A DNA stretch of 10,625 nucleotides from Caulobacteraceae bacterium (GCA_003161535.1 PMOM01000092.1:1878-12502), one strand, 5' to 3'; shown: positions 1 to 7,691, counted from the stretch's first letter. Numbers and translations: made by a program. The notes: a model not told the origin generated them from the sequence alone.

Positions 1-1017
1 GGAGACCGGTCGCGTCGCCTGGGCATTCCATACGGTACACCACGATGTTTGGGACTATGACAATCCGGCCCAACCCACCCTAACCACCATCACCTGGCGC
101 GGCGCGAGTCGGGCCGCCGTGCTGCAGCCGACCAAGCAGGGCCTTTTGTTCACCCTCGACCGCGATAGCGGCGCCCCGGTCATTCCGGTGGTTGAGCGCC
201 CGGTTCCGCAGAGCGGCGCGCCGGGCGAGAGTCTGTCGCCAACCCAGCCCTTCCCCATCGCCCCGGCCCCCTGGCGCCCAGCCACATCGACGCCAAGGAC
301 GCTTTCGGCCTCACCCCCTGGGACCGAAATGTCTGTCGCCGAAAGATCGCCGCGGCGCGGCATGAGGGTCTCTTCACCCCCCCGTCGCTTGCCGGCACAA
401 TCGTCTATCCCTTCACCGGCGGGGGCGTGAACTGGGGCGGCCTGGCCTTCGATCCGACGCGGAACGTCATTTATGTGAACACCTCCAGCGCCCTGCACGT
501 GGTCACCTTGATTCCCGCCGCCCGCGTCAAGGCGGCCCAGGCGGCCGAACCGGACGTGGAGATCTCGCCGCAGGCTGGCGCGCCCTACGGCATGCGCCGT
601 CAGGTTCTGCTCTCTCCGCTGGGCCTGCCATGCAATCCGCCGCCGTGGGGCGTGCTGCATGCCTTGGACATGCGCGACGGGCATGTCCTGTGGGCCGTCC
701 CGCTGGGCACCACTCAGGACAAGGCGCCATTCTCGCAATACCTGCTGCCTCACGTCGGCATGCCCAATTTCGGCGGTCCGATGGTGACCGCCTCGGGACT
801 TGTGTTCATCGGCGCGACTCTGGACGACTACCTGCGTGCTTTCGACGCCGCCAACGGCCGGGAGCTCTGGCGCGCGCGGCTACCCGCCGGCGGCCAAGCC
901 ACCCCGATGACCTATATCTGGAAGGGACGCCAATATGTGGTGATCGCCGCTGGGGGGCATTCCAAGTCCGGCACCAAGCGGGGCGATAAGCTCATCGCGT
1001 TCGCCCTGCCGGAGTGA
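1..1017 (+). pseudogene. Membrane-bound PQQ-dependent dehydrogenase (glucose/quinate/shikimate family), 5'-partial, frameshifted
   Basis: C-terminal part of a periplasmic quinoprotein dehydrogenase that oxidises sugars or polyols with PQQ and passes electrons to ubiquinone. The 5' end lies outside the window. Frame 2 (codons from base 2) reads HHDVWDYDNPAQP and then PTKQG. Frame 1 (from about 271) reads FGLTPWDR, EGLFTPPS, GGVNWGG, PLGLPCNPPPWG, LPAGGQATPMTY and AAGGHSKSGTK up to a TGA at 1015-1017. By my alignment to E. coli Gcd from memory, Asp466, Lys493 and His775 correspond to D at 53-55, K at 134-136 and H at 958-960, all kept. The two frames join only if one C is added to the C5 run at 267-271. 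As written, frame 2 runs out of family and stops at 428-430. The conserved sequence on both sides suggests a recent mutation or a sequencing error. The substrate (glucose, quinate or other) cannot be decided. Confidence 0.88.
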
Positions 1018-1028
1018 AGCCGGCCTAA

Positions 1029-1121
1029 GGCCACGCCTCCGCCTTCGAAATCGGCGAGCGCTTCTGGCTGGATATCGACGACGCCGTCGCCCACGGCGAA
1101 GCCGAAAGGATGACGGCCTAG
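1029..1121 (+). pseudogene. Possible 3' remnant of a sugar/lipid nucleotidyltransferase gene
   Basis: Between the dehydrogenase and the convergent glycosyltransferase lies a 30-codon open stretch after an in-frame TAA (1026-1028), ending with TAG at 1119-1121. It has no plausible start. Its translation includes GERFWLDIDDAVAHGEAER, which resembles the C-terminal W-[LI]-D-[IV]-D-x-x-x-D-L-x-x-A segment of MobA-like nucleotidyltransferases. The resemblance is short and from memory, so it may be chance. Its end overlaps the stop codon of the glycosyltransferase on the other strand. Confidence 0.25.
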
Positions 1122-2329
1122 GCCCCTACCGCCAGGGCTCCGGACGCGGACGCGGCCTGCTCAAGGAAGAGATCGGTGTAGGCGTCGACCATGCCGGCGA
1201 TGTCGAAGTTGGCGGCGCGGGCCGGCCCATTGCGCCGCAGCCTCGCGGTCAGCTTCGGGCTCTCCAACAGCACGTCCATGGCGGCCCCAAAACCGGCGGC
1301 GTCCTCGGGCGGGACGACCCAGCCGCTGATACCGTGCTCGACCACCTCGGCGGGGCCGAAATCGCAGGCGGTGACCAGAGACGGCGCGCCGCAGGCCAGG
1401 GCCTCGGCGACCACGCTTGGAAAGCCTTCCCAGCGCGAGGGCAGGACGAAGAGCTCGGCCTTGGACATCCAGGCCCAGGGGTTGGCGCAGAAGCCTTCGA
1501 ACTTCACCCGCGAAGCGATGCCGAGTTCGGCGGCCTGGCGCTTGAGCTCCGCCTCCAGGCCTCCATCGCCCAGGATCACCAGATCCATGCCGGCGGCGGC
1601 GCGGCTGCCGGCGAAGGCTTTCAGCAGCAGATCATGGCCCTTCTGGTATTCCAGGCGGCCGGCGGTGACGATGAACGGCCGCGTCTGGGGCCGGGGCAGG
1701 GGCTCGGTGGCCAGCCGCTGGACCTCACTCAGATCGATGGGATTGTGGATCACCCGCACCTTGGCCCCATCGAGATCGAGCCTGGTCCGCAGTCCATTCG
1801 CCATTTCGTGTGAATTGGCGAGGAAGACGTCCGCGGCGCGATAGGCGCGGCGGGTCACCGACTTGATCAGGGCGCGACCGGCGCCGGACGCCAGTTCATC
1901 GTCGATCACCTTGTCGGTGTTGTTGCCCTCGCGGACGATCCAGCGCGGGCGCGTCGGGCCCAGGCCCCGCAGCACGAAATAGGTGAGCACGCCCATGCCC
2001 TTTTGAAAGCTCATGACCACGTGAGGGCGATGGGAGCGGATCATGCCCGAGACATTGGCTGGCGCCAGCACCCCCGCCGCCAACAGCTTGTGCGGCCGGT
2101 AGAAGCTCGCGCTGTGGCCCTCGAAGGCTAGCCAGTCCTGACCGACGGGCGAGACGTCGATGCGACTGGCGTCGGCGGCGGCGAGGAAGGGTCCCGCCTT
2201 GCGCAGCAGGCCCATGCGAACGTCGACAAGCTTGGGATCGCAACGGTTGAGCAGATGCACGGCCACCCGTTCGGCCCCGCCGCCTTGCAGCGAGGAGAGC
2301 AGCAGCATGACGCGCACCGGCTCGTTCAT
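1118..2329 (-). CDS. Glycosyltransferase family 4 (GT-B fold)
   Basis: A 403-residue cytoplasmic or membrane-associated retaining glycosyltransferase that would move a sugar from a nucleotide donor to a lipid-linked or polysaccharide acceptor. The N-terminal domain opens with the LLLSSLQGGGAERV acceptor-side glycine loop (about residues 9-22). The C-terminal donor domain begins near GRLEYQKGHDLLLKAF, and E-x7-E is E301 and E309 in SRWEGFPSVVAEALACG. The length is normal for GT4, and there is no signal peptide. The ATG at 2327-2329 is well supported by GAAGG about 7 bases upstream. It is divergent from the phospholipase D-like gene across 114 bases, so shared regulation is possible. The general style resembles GT4 enzymes of polysaccharide or undecaprenyl-linked glycan synthesis, but donor and acceptor cannot be read from the sequence. 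Confidence 0.93.
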   Translation of the reverse strand: MNEPVRVMLLLSSLQGGGAERVAVHLLNRCDPKLVDVRMGLLRKAGPFLAAADASRIDVSPVGQDWLAFEGHSASFYRPHKLLAAGVLAPANVSGMIRSHRPHVVMSFQKGMGVLTYFVLRGLGPTRPRWIVREGNNTDKVIDDELASGAGRALIKSVTRRAYRAADVFLANSHEMANGLRTRLDLDGAKVRVIHNPIDLSEVQRLATEPLPRPQTRPFIVTAGRLEYQKGHDLLLKAFAGSRAAAGMDLVILGDGGLEAELKRQAAELGIASRVKFEGFCANPWAWMSKAELFVLPSRWEGFPSVVAEALACGAPSLVTACDFGPAEVVEHGISGWVVPPEDAAGFGAAMDVLLESPKLTARLRRNGPARAANFDIAGMVDAYTDLFLEQAASASGALAVGA

Positions 2330-2443
2330 GCTATGCCTTCAGAAAATGCCCGCGCCCGGCGAATCCGGCCCGGAAGGTGTTTCTAGCCGGGCGGGGCGGC
2401 CAGGAGCAATGCCGTTGGCGGCCAGAGCGCGAGGGCGGACGGT
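2330..2443. promoter_or_regulatory. Divergent intergenic region (glycosyltransferase / phospholipase D-like)
   Basis: This 114-base gap separates two divergent genes and must hold the minus-strand promoter and ribosome binding site and probably the plus-strand promoter. Visible elements are the SD-like GAAGG read on the minus strand before the ATG at 2329, a GAATC (GANTC, the methylation target of alphaproteobacterial CcrM) at 2361-2365, and a 7-base inverted repeat, GCCCGGC (2354-2360) with GCCGGGC (2386-2392). No clear -35/-10 pair could be assigned on either strand. Confidence 0.4.
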
Positions 2444-3556
2444 TTGACGCAATATGAATTGCTGGTGGGCTCCGCCGATTTCTGGAGGCGCGCGGCCGCC
2501 GACTGCGCGACCGCGCAAAGGCGCCTTTACGTCCAGGCGATGAGCTTCGAAGGCGATGCCGCGGGGCTGGCCGCGGCCGCCGCCATCGCCGCCAGTCCGG
2601 CGGCGGACCGCCGCGTGCTTGTGGACGACTATACGCGCCTGGTGATCAACGATCGCCTCGTGCGCTCCCCCGCCGGCCTCCTGGATGGCGGCCTGCAACG
2701 CGAGGCGGCGTCCACGGCCAGGATGTTCGACGCCCTGGTCGCCGGCGGGACGCCGGTGCGGGTGACCAACAGGGTCGGTCGCTGGGGCGGCGGATATGCC
2801 GCGCGCAACCACAAGAAGCTCATCGTCGCCGACGACGTGGCCTATATCGGCGGCATCAATTTCTGCGACCACAACTTCGCCTGGCATGACTTCATGCTGC
2901 GGCTGGAAGGCGGCGCGGCGGCGGACTTTCTGGCGGCGGACTTCGAGGCCACCTTCGCCGGGAGGCCGCGCCCGGGAGCCATCGAGCTTGGCGAGGCGCG
3001 GCTCATCAGCCTGGACGGGAGATCCAACGCCGAGGGCTTCGCCGGAATCCTTGATCTGATCGAGGCGGCGACACGGACGATCACCGTCATCAGCCCCTAC
3101 CTCACCTTCCCGTTCACCGATGCCCTGGCGCGGGCCGCCCGCCGCGGCGTCAAGGTCCTGCTGATCACGCCCTGGGCCAACAACAAGCCGGTGGTGCGCG
3201 ACGCATTACTGGGAGAGGCCTCGCGGGCGGGCTTCGAGGTCAGCCTTTCGCCCACCATGATTCACCTCAAGGCCCTGTTGATCGACGGAACGTCGCTGGT
3301 GGTCGGCTCGTCGAATTTCGACTTCGTCAGCTTGGCGGCGGAGGAAGAGTTGATGGCGGTGGTCACTCAGCCGGCGCTGATCGAGGATTTCCAGCGGCGC
3401 GTCACCGCCCCGGCGCTGGCGCGGGCCCTGCCCCCCGGGACTCATCGCGTCTCACCGCTCATCGCCAAGGCCAGCCGATGGGCATTGAAGCTCGCCGAGC
3501 AGGCGGCGCTCGCCGCCCGTCAAGCGCCCCGCACGGCGCGGGGTTGGCCCGGTTAA
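2444..3556 (+). CDS. Phospholipase D-like / cardiolipin synthase-like protein (two HKD motifs)
   Basis: A 370-residue member of the phospholipase D superfamily. Both catalytic H-x-K-x4-D motifs are intact: HKKLIVAD at residues 123-130, followed by IGGINFCDHN, and HLKALLID at 274-281, followed by VGSSNFDF. Two PLD domains in one chain without an N-terminal transmembrane segment fits the short ClsB/YbhO-like class, which makes cardiolipin or exchanges phospholipid head groups, but phosphodiesterase activity is also possible. The chosen start is TTG at 2444-2446, preceded by GAGGGCGGACGG. No in-frame ATG or GTG is seen between about 2400 and this codon, and an ATG at 2454 is out of frame, so the start is uncertain by a few codons. 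It ends 9 bases from the convergent radical SAM gene. Neighbourhood with a glycosyltransferase suggests work on envelope lipids, which is an inference. Confidence 0.9.
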   Translation: MTQYELLVGSADFWRRAAADCATAQRRLYVQAMSFEGDAAGLAAAAAIAASPAADRRVLVDDYTRLVINDRLVRSPAGLLDGGLQREAASTARMFDALVAGGTPVRVTNRVGRWGGGYAARNHKKLIVADDVAYIGGINFCDHNFAWHDFMLRLEGGAAADFLAADFEATFAGRPRPGAIELGEARLISLDGRSNAEGFAGILDLIEAATRTITVISPYLTFPFTDALARAARRGVKVLLITPWANNKPVVRDALLGEASRAGFEVSLSPTMIHLKALLIDGTSLVVGSSNFDFVSLAAEEELMAVVTQPALIEDFQRRVTAPALARALPPGTHRVSPLIAKASRWALKLAEQAALAARQAPRTARGWPG

Positions 3557-3565
3557 CCCTCGTTC

Positions 3566-4525
3566 CTAAGCGGCGGCCGCCGTCGCGCGCTGGGGCGAGC
3601 GCCAGGCGTCCAGGAAGCTCGCCTGATGGACGCAGGAGACGGTGCAGAAGGGCGCGCAGGCCTTGGTCGTATTGTATTCGCGGTCGATGTCGCCTTGGCC
3701 GTACTCAAGCAGGGGCGTTCCCGGGGAGCCTCGCTGCTGGGAGCAATAGTGCACCAAGCCGTCTTCGCAGATGTAGAGATAGCGGGCGCCCGCCCGGCAG
3801 CGCCAGTTGTTGGGCCGGCCGGCCATCAGATTCTTCTGAAACATCAGGAAGTTGATCTTGTGCGCCAGGGAGCCCTTGCCCATCAGCAGGTCATAGACCT
3901 CGCGCTGGGTGACCGACATCGGCTCCAGCGTGCCCTGGGCGTCGTGCAGGACGCCGACAGTGTGGCTGAAGCCCAGGTCCTTGGCGGCCCGGGCCACCTC
4001 GAGGGCGTCGTTGGTGCGCTCTTCGGAGATGCCCAGCACCGAATTGATATTGACGTGGAAGCGGGCGTGTTCGGCCAGAATCTTGAGCTTGCCGGCCAGG
4101 GATTTGAGGGTTTTCTGGGTGATCGCGTCGGGCTTCACGCCGTCGATGGAAATCTGCATTTCCTGCAGGCCCGCCTCATTCATGCCGGCGATCTTCTTGG
4201 GCGTTAGCAAAAAGCCGTTGGTGATGGTGGTGGCCACCATGCCGTGATGGCGGATCCGGCGGATGACCGCGTCATGCTGGGGATGGGTCAGCGGCTCGCC
4301 GCCGGTCAGGGTGACGATCTGGGTGCCCAGGGCCGCCAGGGCGTCGATCCTTTCGACCAGCGTCGCCAGGGGGATCGGTTTGGAGACCTTGTCGTACTCA
4401 CGGCAATAGCCACAGGCGAGGTTGCAATAGCGGGTGACCACCACATGGGCGAGCATGGGACGGCGCGTCGATAGCAGCACCCGCGCGGCCACCTTCAGCC
4501 CGTCGCCCAGTGTCACGCCCGCCAT
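3566..4525 (-). CDS. Radical SAM protein with Cys-rich SPASM-like C-terminus, function unknown
   Basis: A radical S-adenosylmethionine enzyme, 319 residues from the ATG at 4523-4525. The canonical [4Fe-4S] motif C-x3-C-x2-C is C34, C38 and C41 in TRYCNLACGYC, and the SAM-binding GGEP is at residues 75-78. The C-terminal third has six more cysteines (243, 253, 261, 290, 294, 298) in CRAGARYLYICEDGLVHYC and CAPFCTVSC, spacing that suggests an auxiliary cluster as in SPASM proteins. The overall layout, with a basic helical lead before the cluster motif and a C-x3-C-x3-C near the end, weakly recalls hopanoid protein HpnH, but I cannot assign the substrate. A GTG at 4583-4585 would add 20 residues. 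I prefer the ATG because AAGGGA lies about 9 bases upstream and the added residues look unconserved. There is no RiPP precursor-like small gene next to it. Confidence 0.9.
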   Translation of the reverse strand: MAGVTLGDGLKVAARVLLSTRRPMLAHVVVTRYCNLACGYCREYDKVSKPIPLATLVERIDALAALGTQIVTLTGGEPLTHPQHDAVIRRIRHHGMVATTITNGFLLTPKKIAGMNEAGLQEMQISIDGVKPDAITQKTLKSLAGKLKILAEHARFHVNINSVLGISEERTNDALEVARAAKDLGFSHTVGVLHDAQGTLEPMSVTQREVYDLLMGKGSLAHKINFLMFQKNLMAGRPNNWRCRAGARYLYICEDGLVHYCSQQRGSPGTPLLEYGQGDIDREYNTTKACAPFCTVSCVHQASFLDAWRSPQRATAAAA

Positions 4526-4617
4526 GCCCTCACATCCCTTAGAGTTCGATGGCGACAAAATGGCCTGTTCGACCGACGGAGTCACCTAGGTCCGAAGAGC
4601 GCAGGGCCGAAATCCCT

Positions 4618-5085
4618 CTAACGATAGCTCAAATGCACGTGCAGGGTGGTGTCCCCGGCCGCCGCTTGGAACTTCACCGCGCCCAAAGACGGGGCCGAGA
4701 AGAAAATCCTGGGATTGTTGGAAAAGCCGAAGCCCTCGATCTCGCCCAACATGGCGTGGTCCCACTTCATGTTGGAATTGGCGTCATGATAGACAGCCAC
4801 CGCGTAGGACCCGGGGCCTGGCAGCCAGACGCACATGGCGGTGACCGGCGCATTGGCCGGATTGCGCCAGACCACCAGGGCGCCGCCCTTCTTGAGGAAC
4901 GCTCTGGCGTCATCCGGATAGAGGGTGGCCGTCATCAGGCCCTTGTCGGAATGCACCCCTTCGACGATGACGCGCAGGCGCGCGTTGCTGGGCGTGCCCT
5001 CGCATCGGTCCTGGGCCGCGGCCGGCGCGGCGGCGAGCAGGCCGGCGCAAAGCGCGCCCGTCAGGGCGGCGATCGACAACGTCAT
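4618..5085 (-). CDS. Secreted DUF2141 family protein
   Basis: A 155-residue exported protein of unknown function. Residues 1-24 form a signal peptide, with a hydrophobic stretch and an AAAPAAA/QD cleavage site. The mature chain is a predicted beta-rich domain carrying the DUF2141 hallmark YAVAVYHDANSN...LGEIEGFGFSNNPR, and it has two cysteines, C28 in DRCEG and another in TAMCVW, which could pair. The ATG at 5083-5085 is preferred because it opens the signal peptide. A GTG at 5125-5127 would place 14 charged residues before it. The ribosome site is weak (GAAAGAG). The gene stands alone between the radical SAM gene (92 bases) and the enoyl-CoA hydratase-like gene (76 bases), with a CtrA-box-like sequence upstream. 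Family members have no firmly known role to my knowledge. Confidence 0.88.
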   Translation of the reverse strand: MTLSIAALTGALCAGLLAAAPAAAQDRCEGTPSNARLRVIVEGVHSDKGLMTATLYPDDARAFLKKGGALVVWRNPANAPVTAMCVWLPGPGSYAVAVYHDANSNMKWDHAMLGEIEGFGFSNNPRIFFSAPSLGAVKFQAAAGDTTLHVHLSYR

Positions 5086-5134
5086 GGAATGCTCTTTCGT
5101 GAACCGGCGGGGGGATGGATCACCCAAATATGGT

Positions 5135-5149
5135 TTAAGCGCGGTTTAC
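5135..5149 (-). promoter_or_regulatory. CtrA-box-like site upstream of the DUF2141 gene
   Basis: The plus strand reads TTAA-GCGCGGT-TTAC, a TTAA-N7-TTAA pattern with one mismatch (the minus strand reads GTAA-N7-TTAA). This is the binding consensus of the cell-cycle regulator CtrA in Caulobacterales and related alphaproteobacteria. It lies 49 bases upstream of the preferred DUF2141 ATG, in an otherwise GC-rich gap, a position that suits a promoter operator. The match is short, and the organism is only inferred. Confidence 0.3.
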
Positions 5150-5161
5150 GCGGCGCCGATC

Positions 5162-5929
5162 TCACCGGCGCAGAAAGCCGTCGATGCCGGAGCGGGCGCA
5201 GTCAAAGCCAAGGTTCTCCGCCATCCGCTCGCCGGCCAGCCCATAGGCGTCCGCAAGACCCATCTGCGCCTGGCGCGCGAACAGCGCCTTGCCCAGCGCC
5301 ACCGCTTCTGGAGGCTTGGCGGCGATGGCGGCGGCGGCCTCGTCCACGATGCGGTCCAGATCGGCGGGCGGCGCGGCGCGGTTGATCAGGCCGAGCTCGG
5401 CGGCCTCGCGCGCCTCCACGAAACGGCCGGTCAGCAGCATCTCCAGCGCCGCCTTTCGGCCGACCACCCGCGACAGCGCCACCGACGGCGTCGAACAGAA
5501 CAGCCCCAGATCGATCCCCGAGACGGCGAAGCGGGCGCCTTGCGCGGCATAGGCGAGGTCGCAACTGGCCACGAGCTGGCAGCCGGCGGCCACCGCCGCG
5601 CCCTGCACGCGGGCGATCACCGGCTTGGGCGAGGCGACAATCGCCATCATCAGCGCGCTGCAGCGGGCGAACAGCGCCTCGTGCGCGGCCTTGTCATCGC
5701 CGGCGCGAAGTTCCGAAAGATCGTGCCCGGCGCAGAAGATGCGCCCGGCGGCGGCCAGGATGATCACCCGCACGTCGGTATCGGCGCCGGCCTGGGCGAG
5801 AGCCTCGTGCAGCGCCTCGATCATGGTCCGCGAAAGCACATTGGCCCGATCCGCATCGTTCAGGGTCAGCCGCAGGACGGCGCCGTCGGATTGGCGCAGG
5901 ACCAGGGCGTTTGGCCGCGCGGCGGTCAT
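5162..5929 (-). CDS. Enoyl-CoA hydratase/isomerase family protein, ECHDC3-like
   Basis: A 255-residue crotonase-fold protein. The acyl-CoA oxyanion-hole segments are present: CAGHDL at residues 66-71 and [17 protein letters not shown] at about 108-124. The two catalytic glutamates of classical enoyl-CoA hydratase (E144 and E164 of the rat enzyme) are replaced by Q118 and G138 by my alignment. The segment [17 protein letters not shown] (138-154) and the ending SGIDGFL match the ECHDC3 branch, which shares these replacements. It therefore binds an acyl-CoA in all likelihood, but normal hydration is doubtful. Its ATG (5927-5929) overlaps the stop of the upstream monooxygenase gene as ATGA, showing an operon with translational coupling; no separate strong ribosome site is seen. 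Confidence 0.92.
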   Translation of the reverse strand: MTAARPNALVLRQSDGAVLRLTLNDADRANVLSRTMIEALHEALAQAGADTDVRVIILAAAGRIFCAGHDLSELRAGDDKAAHEALFARCSALMMAIVASPKPVIARVQGAAVAAGCQLVASCDLAYAAQGARFAVSGIDLGLFCSTPSVALSRVVGRKAALEMLLTGRFVEAREAAELGLINRAAPPADLDRIVDEAAAAIAAKPPEAVALGKALFARQAQMGLADAYGLAGERMAENLGFDCARSGIDGFLRR

Positions 5930-6927
5930 GCGGCGAGCGCCAGAGCCGCGTGCGCGTGGGCGGTGATCTCGAAGGAGCGCAGCCGCGCCTGGTGATCGAA
6001 GATCGAGCCGGTGACCATCAGCTCATCGGCGCCGGTGCGCGCGACAAAGGCGGCCAGGCCCGCTTCGACGGTGGCGGGCGAGCCGATCACCGCGCAGGAG
6101 AGCGCCTGGGCCAGCATGGCCTTGGCGGTGGGATCAAGGCGGCTGTCCATGTCGTCCACGGGGGGCGGCAAGGGGCCGGGCGAGCCGGTGCGCAGGGCGA
6201 CGAACGACTGCTGCAGCGAGCTGAAGAGGCGCCTCGCCTCGGCGTCGGTGTCGGCGGCTATCACCGTCAGGCCAAGCATCACATGCGGCGCGGCCAGCCG
6301 CTGCGATGGCTGGAATGTCGTTCGATAGATGCCGATGGCGCGCTCGAGTTCGGCCGGAGCGAAGTGCGAGGCGAAGGCGTAGGGAAGACCAAGCATGGCG
6401 GCCAGCTGCGCGCCGAAGGTGCTGGAACCGAGAATCCACACCGCGATGTCCAGCCCCGCGCCCGGCACCGCGCGCACCGCCTGTCCGGGCTTGGCCGTTT
6501 CGAAATAGTGCAGCAGTTCGACCACGTCGCGCGGGAAGCTCTCGGCGCCGCCGGCGAGGTTGCGGCGCAGGGCCTGGGCGGTCAGCTGATCGGTCCCTGG
6601 CGCGCGGCCCAGTCCCAGATCGACGCGGCCCGGGTAAAGCGAGGCCAGGGTGCCGAACTGCTCGGCGACCATCAGGGGCGCATGATTGGGCAGCATGATG
6701 CCGCCGGCGCCGATGCGGATGCGCTCGGTCCCTCCGCCAATGTAGGCCAGCGCCACCGCCGTGGCGGCGCTGGCGATGCCCGGCATGTTGTGGTGTTCGG
6801 CCAGCCAATAGCGCTGATAACCCAGCCGCTCGGCCTGGCGGGCGAGATCGAGGCTACCCCGAAACGACTGACCGGCGTCGCCGCCTTCGACGATGGGCGC
6901 CAGATCGAGCACTGAAAGCTTGGTCAT
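5926..6927 (-). CDS. LLM-class flavin-dependent oxidoreductase, YhbW/MsnO8-like
   Basis: A 333-residue bacterial luciferase-like monooxygenase (TIM barrel using reduced FMN supplied by a partner reductase). It aligns by eye along its whole length with E. coli YhbW: SVLDLAPI (5-12), YWLAEHHN (40-47), [11 protein letters not shown] (75-85), AEQFGTL (88-94), [16 protein letters not shown] (from 98), [10 protein letters not shown] and, near the end, [12 protein letters not shown]. The ATG at 6925-6927 is chosen because family members begin a few residues before SVLDLAP; a GTG at 6964-6966 would add 13 unconserved residues. No good Shine-Dalgarno is visible. It is the first gene of a two-gene operon with the ECHDC3-like gene. 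The natural substrate of this subgroup is not established; co-transcription suggests an acyl-CoA-linked or ketone oxidation step, which is inference only. Confidence 0.93.
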   Translation of the reverse strand: MTKLSVLDLAPIVEGGDAGQSFRGSLDLARQAERLGYQRYWLAEHHNMPGIASAATAVALAYIGGGTERIRIGAGGIMLPNHAPLMVAEQFGTLASLYPGRVDLGLGRAPGTDQLTAQALRRNLAGGAESFPRDVVELLHYFETAKPGQAVRAVPGAGLDIAVWILGSSTFGAQLAAMLGLPYAFASHFAPAELERAIGIYRTTFQPSQRLAAPHVMLGLTVIAADTDAEARRLFSSLQQSFVALRTGSPGPLPPPVDDMDSRLDPTAKAMLAQALSCAVIGSPATVEAGLAAFVARTGADELMVTGSIFDHQARLRSFEITAHAHAALALAA

Positions 6928-6985
6928 GGGGTGGGATATAGGAGCAATGGCCGAGCGGCGGAACACGTCTCGCGGCGGCCCTGTC

Positions 6986-7450
6986 TCAGTTTGAATTTGG
7001 GATCGGTACCGGAGGGCAGTGAGCAGCTCGGCTTTGGAGCGCTACGGCGCGAGCCTGGTCCGTAACGTACATCTTTATTCCCACCTCGATCGCATCCGGC
7101 TGAGAAAGTGTCTCGTGAAATCGCTGAACGTCCTGGTGCGAAAAGGCACCGTCGTTGTTCTCTTCCGAGGTACACAAGAACACCACGCCTTTGGCAATCG
7201 TATCCGCGTCGTCTGGTCCGGCCGCCAGGTTTCTAGCGTTGCGGTAGATGCAATCCTCGAGCGCCTTGGTCGCGCGCATTCTCTCGTCCGGCGGACCCAG
7301 TAGCAATCGAGATTGGGCCCATCCCGCTTCATACTGACCGCAGTACGCTCCGATAGTCTGCGCGACTGCGTCACCCTGGGAATACGCGGAAAGAAACAGA
7401 GCACAGGTGATGGCTAGAGGGGCGCCTCTGTTCTTGGGGCCCTTAGGCAT
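6986..7450 (-). CDS. Hypothetical exported protein with four mature cysteines
   Basis: A 154-residue protein from the ATG at 7448-7450, which has a good ribosome site (AAGGG about 6 bases upstream). Residues 1-30 look like a signal peptide: KGPKNR, then the hydrophobic [14 protein letters not shown], then a DAVA/Q cleavage site. The mature part is probably helical and carries C37, C67, C93 and C145, enough for two disulfides. The pattern C-x25-C around [14 protein letters not shown] recalls small exported helical proteins common in alphaproteobacteria, but I do not recognise the family. A longer in-frame start (to 7504) would bury the signal peptide and is less likely. Its start overlaps the end of the upstream gene by 8 bases, so the two are coupled. 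G+C is clearly lower than in neighbouring genes. Confidence 0.72.
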   Translation of the reverse strand: MPKGPKNRGAPLAITCALFLSAYSQGDAVAQTIGAYCGQYEAGWAQSRLLLGPPDERMRATKALEDCIYRNARNLAAGPDDADTIAKGVVFLCTSEENNDGAFSHQDVQRFHETLSQPDAIEVGIKMYVTDQARAVALQSRAAHCPPVPIPNSN

Positions 7451-7691
7451 CCCAGCCCTTCGATTCCCAAACGAGCTTGCCCGCATCATCCACGAGACGG
7501 GCATAATCGGCTTCTCTCAGGCGCTCTGGAAACAAAGCCCGCATCTGGTCAACGGCGGCCGCGTCATTTCCGGCAGAGAAGTGCAGTTTCCCAATGCCCA
7601 TACGGAGGGTCGACGGCGATCTGGGCGGGCTAAACATTTCTAGGTGATAGTCCATGAGGGCATCATACCACCGAGCCAGGTTGCGGCCCAT
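7443..7691 (-). CDS. Small hypothetical protein coupled to the exported protein gene
   Basis: An 82-residue product from the ATG at 7689-7691; a TTG at 7698-7700 would add three residues, and an in-frame stop lies just upstream of that. It is rich in charged and aromatic residues (RWYDALMDYHLEMF near the N-terminus, [10 protein letters not shown] at the end), probably helical, with no signal peptide or membrane segment. I do not recognise the family. Its stop overlaps the start of the exported protein gene (ATGCCTAA read on the minus strand), so the two form one transcription unit. No strong ribosome site precedes either start, so it could be an N-terminally truncated relic of a longer protein. 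It is transcribed away from kynB across about 90 bases. Confidence 0.55.
   Translation of the reverse strand: MGRNLARWYDALMDYHLEMFSPPRSPSTLRMGIGKLHFSAGNDAAAVDQMRALFPERLREADYARLVDDAGKLVWESKGWDA

Noticed and set aside
1082..1098. Hairpin CGCCGT/ACGGCG between the convergent dehydrogenase and glycosyltransferase genes as a terminator
   Set aside because: A 6-base stem without a T-tract is weak evidence and overlaps the coding-like scrap.
3527..3543. GC hairpin CCCCGC/GCGGGG at the end of the phospholipase D-like gene as a terminator for the convergent pair
   Set aside because: There is no T-run after it on either strand, and it lies inside coding sequence; such stems are frequent at this G+C.
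3566..5085. RiPP cluster (radical SAM enzyme plus neighbouring small secreted protein)
   Set aside because: The neighbour is a DUF2141 domain protein with a classical signal peptide, not a precursor with leader and core, and no peptidase or exporter gene is nearby.
4549..5385. Plus-strand open frame (278 codons) across the DUF2141 and ECHDC3-like genes
   Set aside because: It spans two well-supported minus-strand genes and their gap, and its translation looks random.
5911..6915. Plus-strand open frame (334 codons) opposite the YhbW-like gene
   Set aside because: Antisense shadow of a clearly conserved gene; its translation is rich in Gly, Arg, His and Gln with no recognisable domain.
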